The notes under the pieces are model-generated. The model was not told where the DNA came from. It searched no databases and saw only the letters and a program-made list of their open reading frames with translations. The translations under genes were made by a program, and so were the position numbers. 64,000 nt of DNA from Pictodentalium vernedei (Eukaryota; Mollusca; Scaphopoda; Dentaliida; Dentaliidae). The DNA lies in contig CM062294.1 in assembly GCA_031216915.1 (NCBI GenBank), positions 392,947,217-393,011,216 of the forward strand, written 5' to 3'. Of this stretch, positions 45,516-56,868 are shown piece after piece; within the stretch, counting starts at the first letter, position 1; each line of letters begins with the position of its first letter.

Positions 45516-45639
45516 TTAAAAAAAACTCCAAAAACTAGTTATGTTATTCTGTACATGAAGACAGTGGGATCAGGGGAAGACCAAGTTTTTGTAACAGTTG
45601 TACTTAACCTAAGCTCTTTTTTTAGATGAACCATATTCA

Positions 45640-45820
45640 GTTTTTGGTTATTTATTCATTTAGTTTTGGGTTATTTATTCATTTATTTATTGGTGCTTAA
45701 TGCCACATCAGCATCTAAGGCTATATCATGGCATTGAAAAAATATGAATGTTAAAGGGTAATTATTTTCTATGAAAATAAAAAGTATGTTGATGAAGTCT
45801 GGAAACAACACGAGGAATGA
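45640..45820 (-). mobile_element. SINE 3'-end fragment
   Basis: Two nearly identical GGTTATTTATTCATTTA blocks lead into TTATTTATTGGTGCTTAATG and CCACATCAGCATCTAAGGC. This resembles the tail and 3' body of a second SINE family of the TATTTATTGGTG type. It is truncated. Confidence 0.45.
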
Positions 45821-45821
45821 A

Positions 45822-47943
45822 AATGAAAGTGTCAATGACACTGTAATTTAACTTGACTGTGTGTAGTGTTTGATGAAAAGGATAATGTTCAATGTTTATG
45901 AAAAGATTATGAAATAAGACAAGAATTGTGATAATTGAGAAAATGTTAATTTCTGTTCCCTGTGTACTTTGTTCTCAATAAGAATAACTTGAGTGTAGAC
46001 TGTATGAAAGAATTGGGTTTATGTGGCCCTAACAGTATGTCAACCAAAGTTACCAAGTTACAGTAAAATCATCCCAAAACGAGTTATCCTACCATGTTAC
46101 AATGAAAGCCCTTCATAAATATAATTTGTAGACTCTGCTAAAGAAATCTAGGTCACATGATGATTCAGCGGTCATGGTTGACCGCTCATGACCAAAATAG
46201 AAGAGTCTCGTCTGGATATCATACCAAGTTATCCTACCAGGTTACAATGAAATCCCTTCATAAAAACAACCAGCAAGCAGTGCTAAAATAACCTAGGTCA
46301 AGTGACCAGGTGGGGCTAACAGCTGACCGATTGTGACCAAAATAGGACAAGCTTATCTAGACATCATACTAAGTTATCCTTCCAAATTACAATGAAATTG
46401 CTTCATAAATATGAACTGTAGACTGTGCTAAACAAATCTGGGTCCCGTGCCTATGCGGCTGTCATGCTTGACTGATCACAGCCAAAATAGGGCATTCTCA
46501 TCTAGACATAATACTGAGTCATCCTACAAATTTGCAACAAAATCCCTTCATAAATGGAAGTTGTAGGCTGTGTTAAAGGAATCTAGGTAACGTGCCCCTG
46601 CGGCCATAATGGTTGACTGAATCCAACAAAAAAGGATGTTCTCATCTAGCCTATCAGGTTACAATAAAATCCCTTCCCAATAAAGGGCCAATATGACCTG
46701 TAGACTGTGCTAAAGGTTTTTGGGCTTCGGGCCCATGTGGCCAACACGGTTGACCAATCGCTACCAAAAGGGGACGTTCCCATCCTGGCATGTAAAAATA
46801 CTGCCGGTATCAACATAACCGGTACCGGGACAGGACAGAGCCTGTCCCAACAAAACAGGTACAGGTACAAATCTTTTCAGTGACATATCACAATCAGATT
46901 GGAGAAATTCACATTTAAACTGATCCCATCACCAATATCGCAGACAAACATGACATCATACCAATTATTCTGCGGTGACATCAAAGTAATCATAAAGCAT
47001 GAAGATCATGCCTTATGATTACTTTGATCTCGCCACAGAATAATTTCTTTGAAGTAGCCAATGATGGTGCTTTCGTTGTCTTTAATGCCACGTTTGAAAA
47101 GTCAAAATGGTTGGCCTTAAAGAGGCCGTTGTTCAGCCAGAACATGCACCTTTAGAGTGTTTTGATATGTTTATTCACAAATAAATTGAAAGCATGCCGT
47201 GCAAGTGTGCCACACACGATTATCAGTCCACTTATCCTCATTCAAGTAGGAATTGCCCCATAAAATAATTTTGTCCCAGTACTGGAGGGATAAAAGCTTC
47301 AGCAGTGCCGGTATCGGTTGGACCATGAGGGAACCGGCGGTACCAGTATCAGACGACATGCCTGTTCCCATCTAGACATTATATGGAGTCATCCTACCAA
47401 GTTACAATGAAAACCCTTCATAAATATGACCTGTAGACTGTACTAAAGGTTTTCAGGCTCTCACAGTCATCACGGTTGAGCGATTGCGACCAAAATGGTA
47501 TGTTCTCATCTAGACATTTTACAAAGTCATCCTACCAAGTTACACTGAAATCCCTTCATAAATATGAACTCTAGATTGCACTAACGGTTTTTGGGCTCTT
47601 GCAGCCATCACAGTTTATCGATAATGACCAAAAGGCGAGTTCTCCTCCAGATTTTACACAGAGTCATCCTACCAAGTTACAATGAAATCCCTTCTTAAAT
47701 ATGATCTGTACACTGTGCTAAAGGTATTGGGGTTTTGGACACCCACAGCCGTCATAGCTGATCACGACCAGAAGGGAATGTTCTCATCTTGAAATGACCT
47801 CAAACCTGCATATCAAAATTTGTGATGATCGGACAAGAACTGTGTGGTGTAGCCTGAGCCAAAGATAATGGGAACAGACTAAGACTCAGACTTCCGCATG
47901 AGTGATGGCAGTAGCTTATCTTGATTTTGTCAAGTTAAGCTAA
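45822..47943 (+). mobile_element. Helentron-like non-autonomous element, family 1, with nested hAT-like insert
   Basis: The head AATGAAAGTGTCAATGACAC is followed by a unique leader (GTGTTTGATGAAAAGG, AATTGTGATAATTG). About nine core units of 140-160 bp follow (ACCAAGTTACAATGAAATCC, CTTCATAAATATGACC, TGTAGACTGTGCTAAAGG, CATCTAGACATTATA). The tail hairpin TAGCTTATCTTGATTTTG closes with GTCAAGTTAAGCTAA. It is the most complete family 1 copy in the window once the 580-bp insert at 46785-47364 is discounted. Confidence 0.8.
46785..47364. mobile_element. hAT-like non-autonomous element 1
   Basis: 580 bp flanked by an 8-bp duplication TTCCCATC (46777-46784, 47365-47372). The ends are CTGGCATGT and the complement of CAGGCATGT, matching hAT terminal style. 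A palindrome of ~80 bases (about 46966-47043, with CAAAGTAATCATAA arms) lies inside. The duplicated site is the family 1 unit motif, so the insertion is younger than that array. Confidence 0.78.
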
Positions 47944-48117
47944 TGAGTAGCGAAAGTAGTAAGTAGAAAATGAGGAGTAAATGAGATTCGTTATTTAAAG
48001 AATACTGTGTGAATCAACCTGTTCAATAGATATAAATATGCAGCTGCCATGCTTGACTGATCACAGACAAAATAGGACATTCTCTTTTAGACATAATGGG
48101 ATGGGAATTGAAAAGAA

Positions 48118-49042
48118 TTAATTTATTTATTTATTGGTGTTTAAGGGCGCATATTTATACACAATGGCTAATCATGACTATGGCAGTTTTACAGGTGGAG
48201 GAAGTCGGAGTACCCGGAGAGAACCACAAAGCAATGGCAAGCAACTTTCAGCTCCAACATACTAACTCCACACAAGCAGGGTTAGCATTGGTTGAAGACA
48301 AGTGCACCATCGACGTGCAGTACGCCTTAGTACACAATGCCACCGTGCCCCCACGTGGGCAATGGAGATGAAGTGTCTTTCCCAAGGACACAACGCGGTT
48401 GCTGCAGGTGGGATTCAAACTGAGGACCTCTCGGTAGAGCTGTAGGTTAACCGAAACCAAACTGAGGTTTTTAGTTTTTTTTTAAAAACCGAAACCGAAA
48501 CCGTCAACATCCCGTAATCTAAGGTTTTTCGTTTTTTATTAAATACTCTCTTGCTGCAGAAATGCACTGAATGTAGCCATCCCAGAATAGTGAGAGTACC
48601 CCGACACTGCCAATGGCAGTGTCTGGGTACTCTGGGAAGGCTACATTCTGTGAATTTCCGACATTTCAGTTTAGTTGTGTTTGCAGCTTTCCTCAAGTTG
48701 CGTGTAGGTGTCAGACCTCGAAAAATGTCCAAGCACAATAAAAGTTCTGTATATTTAGGTAATTATTATATTGGCCTTCCTGATTCTTCATGTATTATAG
48801 CTTATTTCGGGCATTCATTGAGTTTCACTCAATTTCACTGCTATTTAGTTATGACTCTGGACATAAGATTGAGTTTTATTGAATTTTATTTGGCCTCATA
48901 AACAAACCGAAAACCGAACTGAACCGAGGTTTTACACCACCTGATAAACCAAAACCGAAACCGAACAAGAAATTTAAAAACATACAGCTCTACCTCTCGG
49001 CTTACATCCTGCACGTCAACCTACTGAGCCACAACGCTCCCA
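48118..49042 (-). mobile_element. tRNA-derived SINE, near full length, split by a hAT-like element
   Basis: The minus strand begins with a tRNA-like head: A-box-like TGGCTCAGTAGG near 49020-49031 and B-box-like GTTTGAATCCC at 48410-48420 once the insert is removed. Then follow the CCTTGGGAAAGACACTTC block, the GGGTACTCCG-type block and an (AATA)n tail at 48118-48135. Internal pol III promoter boxes and an AT-rich tail fit LINE-driven retroposition. A target duplication could not be fixed. Confidence 0.8.
48435..48992. mobile_element. hAT-like non-autonomous element 2, inside the SINE head
   Basis: 558 bp flanked by a perfect 8-bp duplication CCTCTCGG (48427-48434, 48993-49000). Ends are TAGAGCTGTA and its complement. 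Subterminal AACCGAAACCGAAACC-type repeats face each other, and an inner hairpin (about 48565-48650, GCAGTGTC arms) is present. It interrupts the SINE between the A and B boxes. Confidence 0.82.
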
Positions 49043-49587
49043 ATTTAAAGGGATAAAAAAAAATTACAATTTTTTGAAAGTGTTAATTTCCTTTGAAAAG
49101 AAAATAATTTTATCAAAGTGTGTGTTGAAAAATTAGAGACATTACAGTAAAATACTGCCTTCTGACAATATTTTTGGTTACACATTACAGAAATCTTCTT
49201 ATAATTCTATTAAAAAATAATTATAACCACTTCAAAGGTGTTCATTATGTAGAAGTGAACAACAAATTGTTGAATATCTACCTCTATCATTGAGATTAAT
49301 GAGTCAAAAGTTATAAAATATCCATAAAATGTTTTAAGTCTATATAATTTAAAATTAAAGGCAGATATTTAACAATGTAACAATCACTAAAATGTATTCC
49401 TTTAAGCCGCTATTTAACATAACAAGAGGCCTCAAGAGGCCTTAATTGCTCACATGAAAAATAGTTCTAAAGAAGGATTTACAGTCACATGCAACATTTA
49501 TGGCTAGCCGCTAGTTAATACTACAGATTTCCAAAATAAATCTCAGCAGTTGATTCAAACAAGCTTGAATCTCCTAATGAAATCTAG
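49043..49587. other. AT-rich sequence with a family 2 head fragment
   Basis: ACAAGAGGCCTCAAGAGGCC with TTGCTCACA (about 49429-49455) is a family 2 head without its core. The rest is AT-rich and unassigned. Confidence 0.45.
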
Positions 49588-49758
49588 ATGAAAGTGTCAA
49601 TGACACTGTAGCTTAACTTGACTGTGTGTTGTGTTTGATGAAAAGGATAATGTTCCAAGTTTATGAATGGATTATGAAATACGACAAGAATTGTGATAAT
49701 GAATTTGTGAATACGTTAATTTGAATAATTTCTGTTCCCTGCATGCTATGTTTTCAAT

Positions 49759-51130
49759 AATGAAAGTGTCAATGACACTGTAGCTCAACTTGACAAACTT
49801 GAACTTGGTAAGTTATAAATGAAACAGCAAAATTGAAGATCATCAGTACCAATGTTATTTGATGAAATTTCAACATATCAGCATTGTGTGTGCACAACTT
49901 CAGAGTAATCTAGAGGTCACCCGAACACACATACCAAGTTTCAAAGTGATCCGATCATAAATGTGCTATCATAAATGTGCCCTGAAGGGTGTGTTAAATG
50001 GAAATATTGAGGCCTGACTAAACTAAGTTCAAAGGTCAGCGGCAACATTTTTTTGACAAAACTGGAAGAAAATTGACAGCTCCCATATAGATGTCACCCC
50101 ACACAAACACACCAAGTTTGCAAGCGATCCAATCATAAATGTGCCCTGCAGGGTGTGTCAAAGGGAAATATTGATGCTTAACTGCACTAAGTTTTTACTA
50201 AGCTCATCGAAGGTCATTGCAACATTTCTTGACGGAAATCGAAGAATCAATAACTCCCATCTAGAGGAAACCCCAAACAAGCATACAAAGTTTCAAACCG
50301 ATCTGATCATAAATGTGCCCTGTAGGGCATGCCAAAGGAATATATTGATACCTGTCTAAACTAAGTTCAAAGATCGTTGCCAGCGGCAACATTTTTTGAC
50401 GGGCGGAAATGGAAGAAAATCGATAGCTCCCATCTGGAGGTCACCCCCAAACAAGCATGCCAGATTTCAAACCAATCCAATCATAAATGTGCCCTGTAGC
50501 GTGTGCCAACGGGAAATATTGAGGTCTGACTAAACTAAGTTCTAAGAACGTTGACTGCGGAAACATTATTTGACGGAAATGGAAGAAAATCGACATATCC
50601 CATCTAGAGGACACCCCAAACAAGCATGCAAAGTTTCAAAGCAATCCAATCATAAATGTGCCCTGTAGGGTGTGCCAAAGAGAAATTTGAGTTCTGACTA
50701 AACTAAGTTCTAAGAACGTTGGCCATGGCAACATTTTTTGACGGAAATGGAAGAAAATCGATAGCTCCCATCTAGAGGTCACCCCAAATAAGCATGCCAG
50801 GTTTCAAAGCAATCCGATCATAAATGTGCCCTGTAGGGTGTGCGAAAGGGAAATATTGAGGTTTGACTCAACTAAGTTCGAAGAACGTTGGCCGCGGCAA
50901 CATTTTTTGATGGAAATTGAAGAAAATCGATAGCTCCCATCTAGAGGTCACACCAAACAAGCATACCAAGTTTCAAAACGATCTGGTCATAAATGCAACC
51001 TGTGAGGTGTGCCAAAGGAAATTGTGGACGTACGTACTAACGTACTAACATACTAACGTACGTACGTACGTACGCCGGCGGACGAGAAGTGATGGCAATA
51101 GCTCAGCTTGACTTTGTCAAGTTGAGCTAA
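49759..51130 (+). mobile_element. Helentron-like non-autonomous element, family 5, ~170-bp units
   Basis: It has the family head AATGAAAGTGTCAATGACAC with GTAGCTCAACTTGAC. About seven units follow (AGTTTCAAAGCGATCCGATC, CATAAATGTGCCCTG, CTGACTAAACTAAGTTC, CATCTAGAGGTCACCCC), then an ACGT microsatellite (about 51024-51073). The tail hairpin AGCTCAGCTTGACTTTG closes with GTTGAGCTAA at 51130. Confidence 0.8.
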
Positions 51131-51131
51131 A

Positions 51132-52779
51132 AATGAAAGTGTCAATGACACTGTAGCTCAACTTGTTTAGGACATGTACATGTATAGTATGTGACAAAGC
51201 AATGACAAACATCTAGGTAATGACCTGATAACAAAAGTACATGTAAAATATTGTAACGGTCTGTAAATAAATGCAGACCATAGCCTGTAACAAATATATA
51301 AGAAAAGTATTGTAAAAGTGGGGCGACAGTTAGATGCAAAACTAGAAAAGAAATCTTTGAGTCCCAGAGTGGGTCTGACTGAACCACAAAACATTTGTTC
51401 TCATAGCATAGTGATAACAAAGGCACTCCAAAACATTCGTTCCTGTCACAAGGTGATAACAAAGGTACCCAAGAAGTTTCATGAAGATTGGTTCATAAAT
51501 ACAGCCTCCAGCCCTAGCCGTATTGACATGTACACTTACAGTGTATAAGTAGTACTGAATAAACCAAACTTCATCTAATTTGCATAAATTCTGCGCGAGA
51601 AAAAAACCTGTATTATATGTTATGTTTTCCATATTACTAAACATTCATACAAAAATTTATTCAAATCAGAGCTTTCATACAGAAGTTCTGTACAAAGAAC
51701 TGATTGCACTAATTTTGGTACAAAATGGCTGCTGGCGGCCATCTTGAATTTTGGACTGCACCCAAAAACACTCGTTCTCATCCCACGGTAATATCAAAGG
51801 TACCCAAGAAGGTTTGTAAGGATCGGTTCATAAATACAGCCTCCAGCCCGAGCTGTATAGAAGTTGTGTACAAAAAACTGATTGGACCTAATTTCGGTAC
51901 AAAATGGCCACTGGCAGCCATCTCGAATTTTGGACCGCACCCAGAAACACTTGTTCTCGTTCCAAGGTGATAACAAAGGTACCCAAGAAGTTTCGTGAAG
52001 ATCGGTTCATAAATACAGACTCTAGCCCGAGCCGTATTGACATGTGTACCTACGGTGTATAAGTAGCACTGAATAAATCAAAGTTCAAAGTTCATCTAAT
52101 TTACATAATTTTCGCACGAGAAAAAAACCTGTATTATATGTGATGTATTCCATGTTACTAAACATTCATACAAAAATTTATTCTAATCAGAACTTTCATA
52201 CAGAAGTTCTGTACAAAAAAACTGATTGCACTAACTAAAGTACAGAATGGCTGCTGGTGGCCATCTTGAATTTCGGACCGCACCCAAATCCATTCGTTCT
52301 CGTCCCACGGTGATAACAAAGGTACCCAAGAAGTTTCGTAAAGATTGGTTCATAAATATGGCCTCTAGCCAGAGCCATATTGGCATTTGCAGTTACAGTG
52401 CTGAAAATAACATTAAATAGATCAAAGTTAGTCTAATTGGCATAATTTATGCACGAGAAAAAAACCCGTATTATATGTGATGTATCCCATGGTACTAAAC
52501 ATTCACACAAAAAATTATTCAAATCAGTGCTTTCATATGGAAGTTCTGCACAAAAATCGGATTGATTTTGTACAAAATGGCTGCCAGTGGCCATCTTGAA
52601 TTTCGGACCAGACCCCAAAACACTCGTTCTCGTCTCATGGTAATAACAAAAGTACCCAAGAAGTTTCGTAAAGATCGGTTCATAAATATGGCCTCTAGCA
52701 CGAGCCGTGTGTATGGCGCGACAGACGGACGACGGGCCATGACAATACCTCAAATTTGGCTTTGCCAATGTTGAGCTAA
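51132..52779 (+). mobile_element. Helentron-like non-autonomous element, family 4, copy 2
   Basis: The head starts two bases after the tail of the family 5 element. Four to five units match those at 28814-30013 (ACAAAATGGCTGC, GGCCATCTTGAATTT, GATCGGTTCATAAATA). The tail has GACGGACGACGGGCC and TTTGGCTTTGCCAA before GTTGAGCTAA. Unit number differs from copy 1, so the arrays expand or contract. Confidence 0.8.
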
Positions 52780-53769
52780 TAATTTGCAGTGTAGACTGTT
52801 CTAAAGAATTGAGGGGTGGGTTAATGAATGTGGCCCTCACAGTTAATGTATGTCAACAAAAGTTTCCAAGTTACAGTGAATTTATTCCAAAACGGGTCAT
52901 CCTATCAAGTTACAATGGAATATTATCATAAATACGGCCTCTAGACTGTGCTAAAGGTTTTCGGGCTTTGATCTTCGGGCCTGTGTAGCCATCGTGGTTG
53001 ACCAATCGCAACCGAAAGAGGACCTCCTCATCTAGACATTATACTGAGTCATCCTTCCAAGTTACAATGAAATCCCTTCATAAATATGACCTGTAGTCTG
53101 TGTTAAAGGTTTTTGGGTTTTGGGCTCGGGCAGCCTTCACGACTGAATGATCGGGACCAAAAAGGGAAGGTCACATCTAGACATTATCTGGAATCATCCT
53201 ACCATGTTACAATGAAATCCCTCTATATATACGACCTGTAGACTGTACTAAAGGTTTTCAGGTTTTGGGCTCGGGCAGCTATCACAGTTGACAGATCAAG
53301 ACCAAATGGGGAAGTTCTCATCTAGAGAGCATGCAGAGTCATCTTACCAAGTTACAATGAAATCCCTCCGTATTAAATACAATCTGTGGAGTGGACTGTG
53401 CTAAAAGTTTTTGGGTTTGGGGGCTTGGGCAGCCATCATGGTTGATAGATCATGATCAAAAGAGGCCCTTCTCATCTAGACATTATACAGAGTCATCCTA
53501 CCAAGTCAAAATGAAATCCCTTAATAAATATGACCTGTAGACTGTGCTAAAGGTTTTCAGGTTTTGGTTTGTCACGGCTGACCAATCAGGACCAAAGTTG
53601 GATGTTTGCATCTAGACATGACCTCAAACCTGCATATGAAATTTCGAGACAAGAACTACGGGGTGTAGCCTGTGCTAAAGAAAAATGTGAACAGACTCAC
53701 AGACTAACAGACTTCTGCACGCCTGATGGAAATAGCTTATCTTGACTTTGTCAAGTTAAGCTAATAATG

Positions 53770-54300
53770 AAAGAAATATTTGTTAAAATTGACTAGAGCC
53801 ACAACTTTGTCCCTAATTATCCGATGAGGCTGCTTTTTTCATTTGGCCCATAGATTCTTCAGCTGAACTCAAATACTGAATAATAGCCCAATCAATTAAA
53901 ATTTCTTGAAGTTATCATGTAAATGAATGAAAAAAACATTAAAACCGACTACTTGGGAGCCATTACTCCACACCTAATCACTGGACCAGGCTAGATTCAA
54001 ATTCAACCTGTACCCTGATTGGTTAAACTCAAGTACCAAATATTGGACCAATTAATTAATAATTGTTGAAGTTATAGCATTAATGGATGAAAAATCTATT
54101 AAAATCAACAAATTAGGAGTAGTTACTCCGCCCAAATTATCGAGTGGGCTATTTTTTTAAACTTGACTCAATGGCTCAATCAATATTTTTTGAACTTTTC
54201 ACAGTAATGAATGAAAAATTTGTTCACATCAAATAATTAGGAGCCATAACTCTGACCCTAATCATTGAACCAGGCTGTTTTTGCTGCCTCACTATCAATA
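53770..54300 (+). repeat. ~165-bp tandem array, three to four diverged units
   Basis: The unit has TTAAAATYGACTA-type starts, TTACTCC, CCTAATYATYGGAC and GAAGTTATAGCAT-type blocks. It follows the family 1 tail directly. No head or tail of its own is visible. Confidence 0.55.
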
Positions 54301-54429
54301 TCCATATGCTGATTTCAGTGAATTCCTCCAGCACTGCAATTTCTGCATATATGAGTGGGATCTGTTCTTCCCTTTCTGAAGATGATGTTCTTGCCTGACC
54401 ACAGAGCACACACAGTGCAAGCCAGAGTT

Positions 54430-55010
54430 TAGGGCTGCACGATATTCAAAACTGAATACCGGTATCGGTATTCAAAAAAATACCGCGGTATACCGGTATA
54501 TCGAAAACTGTGCAGGTATATGAACATAAATACCACAATCGAGACTCGAGGCATCACAGTCGGAACGACTTAGCACGCCTTGATGATGCAGTTCGAAAAA
54601 CCTTTACCCAACGCAGACGATATCAAAATTTATTATTTTCAAAATTAGTTTATCAGATTTTAACCAAAGATTGCAACAAAACTATATCATGTGACCCCTC
54701 ATTGGAATGAGCTCAACGAGCTCGTTCCAATGAGGAGTCACATGATATAGTTTTGTTGAAACTTTTGAAAATTATTTTTTCAACTGCTGAATTTGTATAT
54801 TACGAGGGCTCAAGCAGACGATTCCTTGGATAAAGGGATAGTATCATTCATTCGGAGCTATCGTTAAAAAACTCAAGACATCTTGAAAATTAAATGGAGG
54901 GTAAATAAATAATGATGATCAACCAATATTTTTGTAATTACATCGGTATTCAATCGATATTGGTTTGAATACCGGTATATATCGGTTTATCGATATACCG
55001 TGCAGCCCTA
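54430..55010. mobile_element. hAT-like non-autonomous element 3, containing MITE copy B
   Basis: 581 bp flanked by a perfect 8-bp duplication CCAGAGTT (54422-54429, 55011-55018). Ends are TAGGGCTGCACGATAT and its near complement, a terminal style widely seen among animal hAT elements. Subterminal TACCGGTAT motifs repeat on both sides. A TTAA-type MITE copy sits at 54600-54838. Confidence 0.85.
54600..54838. mobile_element. Fold-back MITE copy B, decayed
   Basis: It matches copies A and C along its length (CCTTTACCCAACGCAGACG left, TTGGATAAAGGG right) and has the same central palindrome with several mismatches. The TTAA flanks are gone, so it is the oldest of the three copies or its flanks have mutated. 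Confidence 0.78.
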
Positions 55011-55053
55011 CCAGAGTTGCCTCTTGACTTTTATCATTCCTATACATAGTTAA

Positions 55054-55294
55054 CCCTTTACCCAACGAATCGCCCGCATCCGCCCGCGTAATATGCAAAT
55101 TCAGCATTTGAAAAAATATTATTTTTCAAAAAATTTCAACAAAACCATATCATGTGACCCCTCGTTGGAACGAGCTCGTCGAGCTCGTTCCAACGAGGGG
55201 TCACATGATATGGTTTTGTTAAAATTTTTTGAAAAATTTTAAAAAATGGTATTTAAAAAAATAAATTTTGATATCGTCTGCGTTGGGTAAAGGG
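55054..55294. mobile_element. TTAA-flanked fold-back MITE, copy C
   Basis: 241 bp, TTAA at 55050-55053 and 55295-55298, the same 14-bp terminal repeat as copy A but inverted relative to it. The central GAACGAGCTCGTCGAGCTCG palindrome is intact. Its equal length to copy A implies recent activity. Confidence 0.88.
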
Positions 55295-55299
55295 TTAAG

Positions 55300-55596
55300 A
55301 AGATGACGGTTCCTCATAATTGGTGCTGCCAATTCTCACAGACATCAGAAGTGATACCATGTTACCTGCGTTTCACCTTTCTATTACAGTGAGTACATGA
55401 CTCTCTGACATATTCACTGTGTCTGTGGTTTGAATTTACTGAAGCTGAATAAGTGAATTTACTTTTACGAAGCAGAGGTCTATAAAGTCTGACAATATCG
55501 ACAGTGTAAAGTGTTGTCCGAAATTCAAAAGAAAACATTAGGTCATTATGCATTTTAATGTTAATTGGTGGCGAAAAGTACTTTAAAACCATTTAA
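55300..55596. other. Unassigned sequence
   Basis: One weak minus-strand frame (55362-55592) with no motif. Confidence 0.3.
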
Positions 55597-55597
55597 A

Positions 55598-55956
55598 AAC
55601 AAGAGCTCACATCTCACTGAAACAATACAATGTCCCCTATCGGACTAATGAACATTAAAAATTATACAAATGTTATAACCTAGATGTGATCAGCATGAAT
55701 TCCGTTGAAGCGTTTCCAAAAAAAAAAAAGTCCAGAAAACTGATATTTTGGCGATTTTCCATATTTCCAAGGGCCATAAGCATGAAACTCAAACCTGATC
55801 TGTAAGTCATCGTTGTATAGTAGGTTACCAAGAATGAAATCATTCGGTTGAAGCATTTCCAAAAAAAGTGCGGAAAACTAAAGTGTGACTGACAGACTGA
55901 CAGATGGACAGAGTGCAAACATATAGTCCCCTCCGGCGATGCCGGTAGGGGACTAA
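55598..55956 (+). mobile_element. Short hairpin-tailed element
   Basis: The head AACAAGAGCTCACATCTCAC is followed by two related units (GTTGAAGCGTTTCCAAAAAA and GTTGAAGCATTTCCAAAAAA) and GACAGACTGACAGATGGAC. The tail is a strong hairpin: AGTCCCCTCCGGCG paired with GCCGGTAGGGGACT, then AA. A family 1 head starts at the last bases. Confidence 0.65.
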
Positions 55957-56868
55957 TGAAAGTGTCATTGACACTAGCTTAACTTGTGTGTTGTATTTGA
56001 TGAAAAGGATAATGTTCAATGTTTATGAAAGGATTATGAAATAAGACAAGAATTGTGATAATTGGGAATATGTTCATTTCTGTTACCTGTATACTATGTT
56101 TCTGATAAAAATTATATGAGGTGTACACTGTACTAAAGAGCTGAGGGGTGGGTTAATATGACCTCACAGGTAATGTATGTGGCCCTCACAGTTAAAGTAT
56201 ATCAACGAAAGTTTCCAAGTTACAGTGAAATTATTCCAAAACGAGTTATCCTATCAAGTTACATTGAAATCCCTTCATAAATATGGCCTGTAGACTGTGC
56301 TAAAGGTTTTCGGGCTTCGGGCCCCTGTAGCCGTCAGTTTCTCAATTGCGTCCAAAGGGGAGATCTCATCTAGACATTATATGAAGTCAACCTACCAAGT
56401 TACAATGAATTCCCTTCATAAATATGACCTGCAGACTGTACTAAAGTTTGTTGGGCTTCGGGCTTGGGCAGCCATCATGGTTGAATGATTGCAACCAAAA
56501 GAGGACATTCTCATTTGGGCATCATCTGGAGTGATCCCACGAAGTTACAATGAAATCCCGTCTTAAATATGACCTGTAGATTGTGCTCGAGGTTTTCGAG
56601 CTTCGGGCCCCTGAAGCCATAACAGTTGACCAATCATGACCAAAAGGGGATCTCATCATTTAGGCATTATATGGAGTCAAACTAACAGGTTACAATGAAA
56701 TCCTTCCATAAATATGACGTATAGACTATGCTAAAGGTTTTGGGCTCGGGCAGCCACCAAAGCTGAATGATTGCGACCAAAAGGGGACGTTCTCGTCTAG
56801 ACATTATTTGGAGTCATCCTACCAAGGTACCATGAAATCCCTTCATAAATATCACCTGTAGACTTCAT
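55955..56868 (+). mobile_element. Family 1 element, left arm of an inverted pair
   Basis: The head AATGAAAGTGTCATTGACAC, the complete leader and four to five core units, interrupted at about 56868 by reverse-oriented family 2 sequence. It forms the left arm of the 3.2-kb inverted structure. Confidence 0.78.

Larger units (their letters stand above)
49588..53764 (+). mobile_element. Family 1 element split by two successive Helentron-like insertions
   Basis: The head and leader (49588-49758) stop at TTTTCAATA. The matching continuation of the leader (GCAGTGTAGACTG, GGGGTGGGTTAATG, GTGGCCCTCACAG) resumes at 52780, followed by six core units and the tail hairpin ending at 53764. The 3.0 kb between consists of two complete elements (49759-51130 and 51132-52779). 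Removing them gives the same leader order as the copy at 45822. Confidence 0.8.

Noticed and set aside
48410-49031. Functional tRNA gene
   Set aside because: A- and B-box-like sequences are present, but they belong to the SINE head; the two halves are split by a hAT-like insert and the cloverleaf is incomplete.
55673-55918. Minus-strand open frames of 60-81 residues
   Set aside because: They are translations of the two-unit hairpin-tailed element at 55598-55956.
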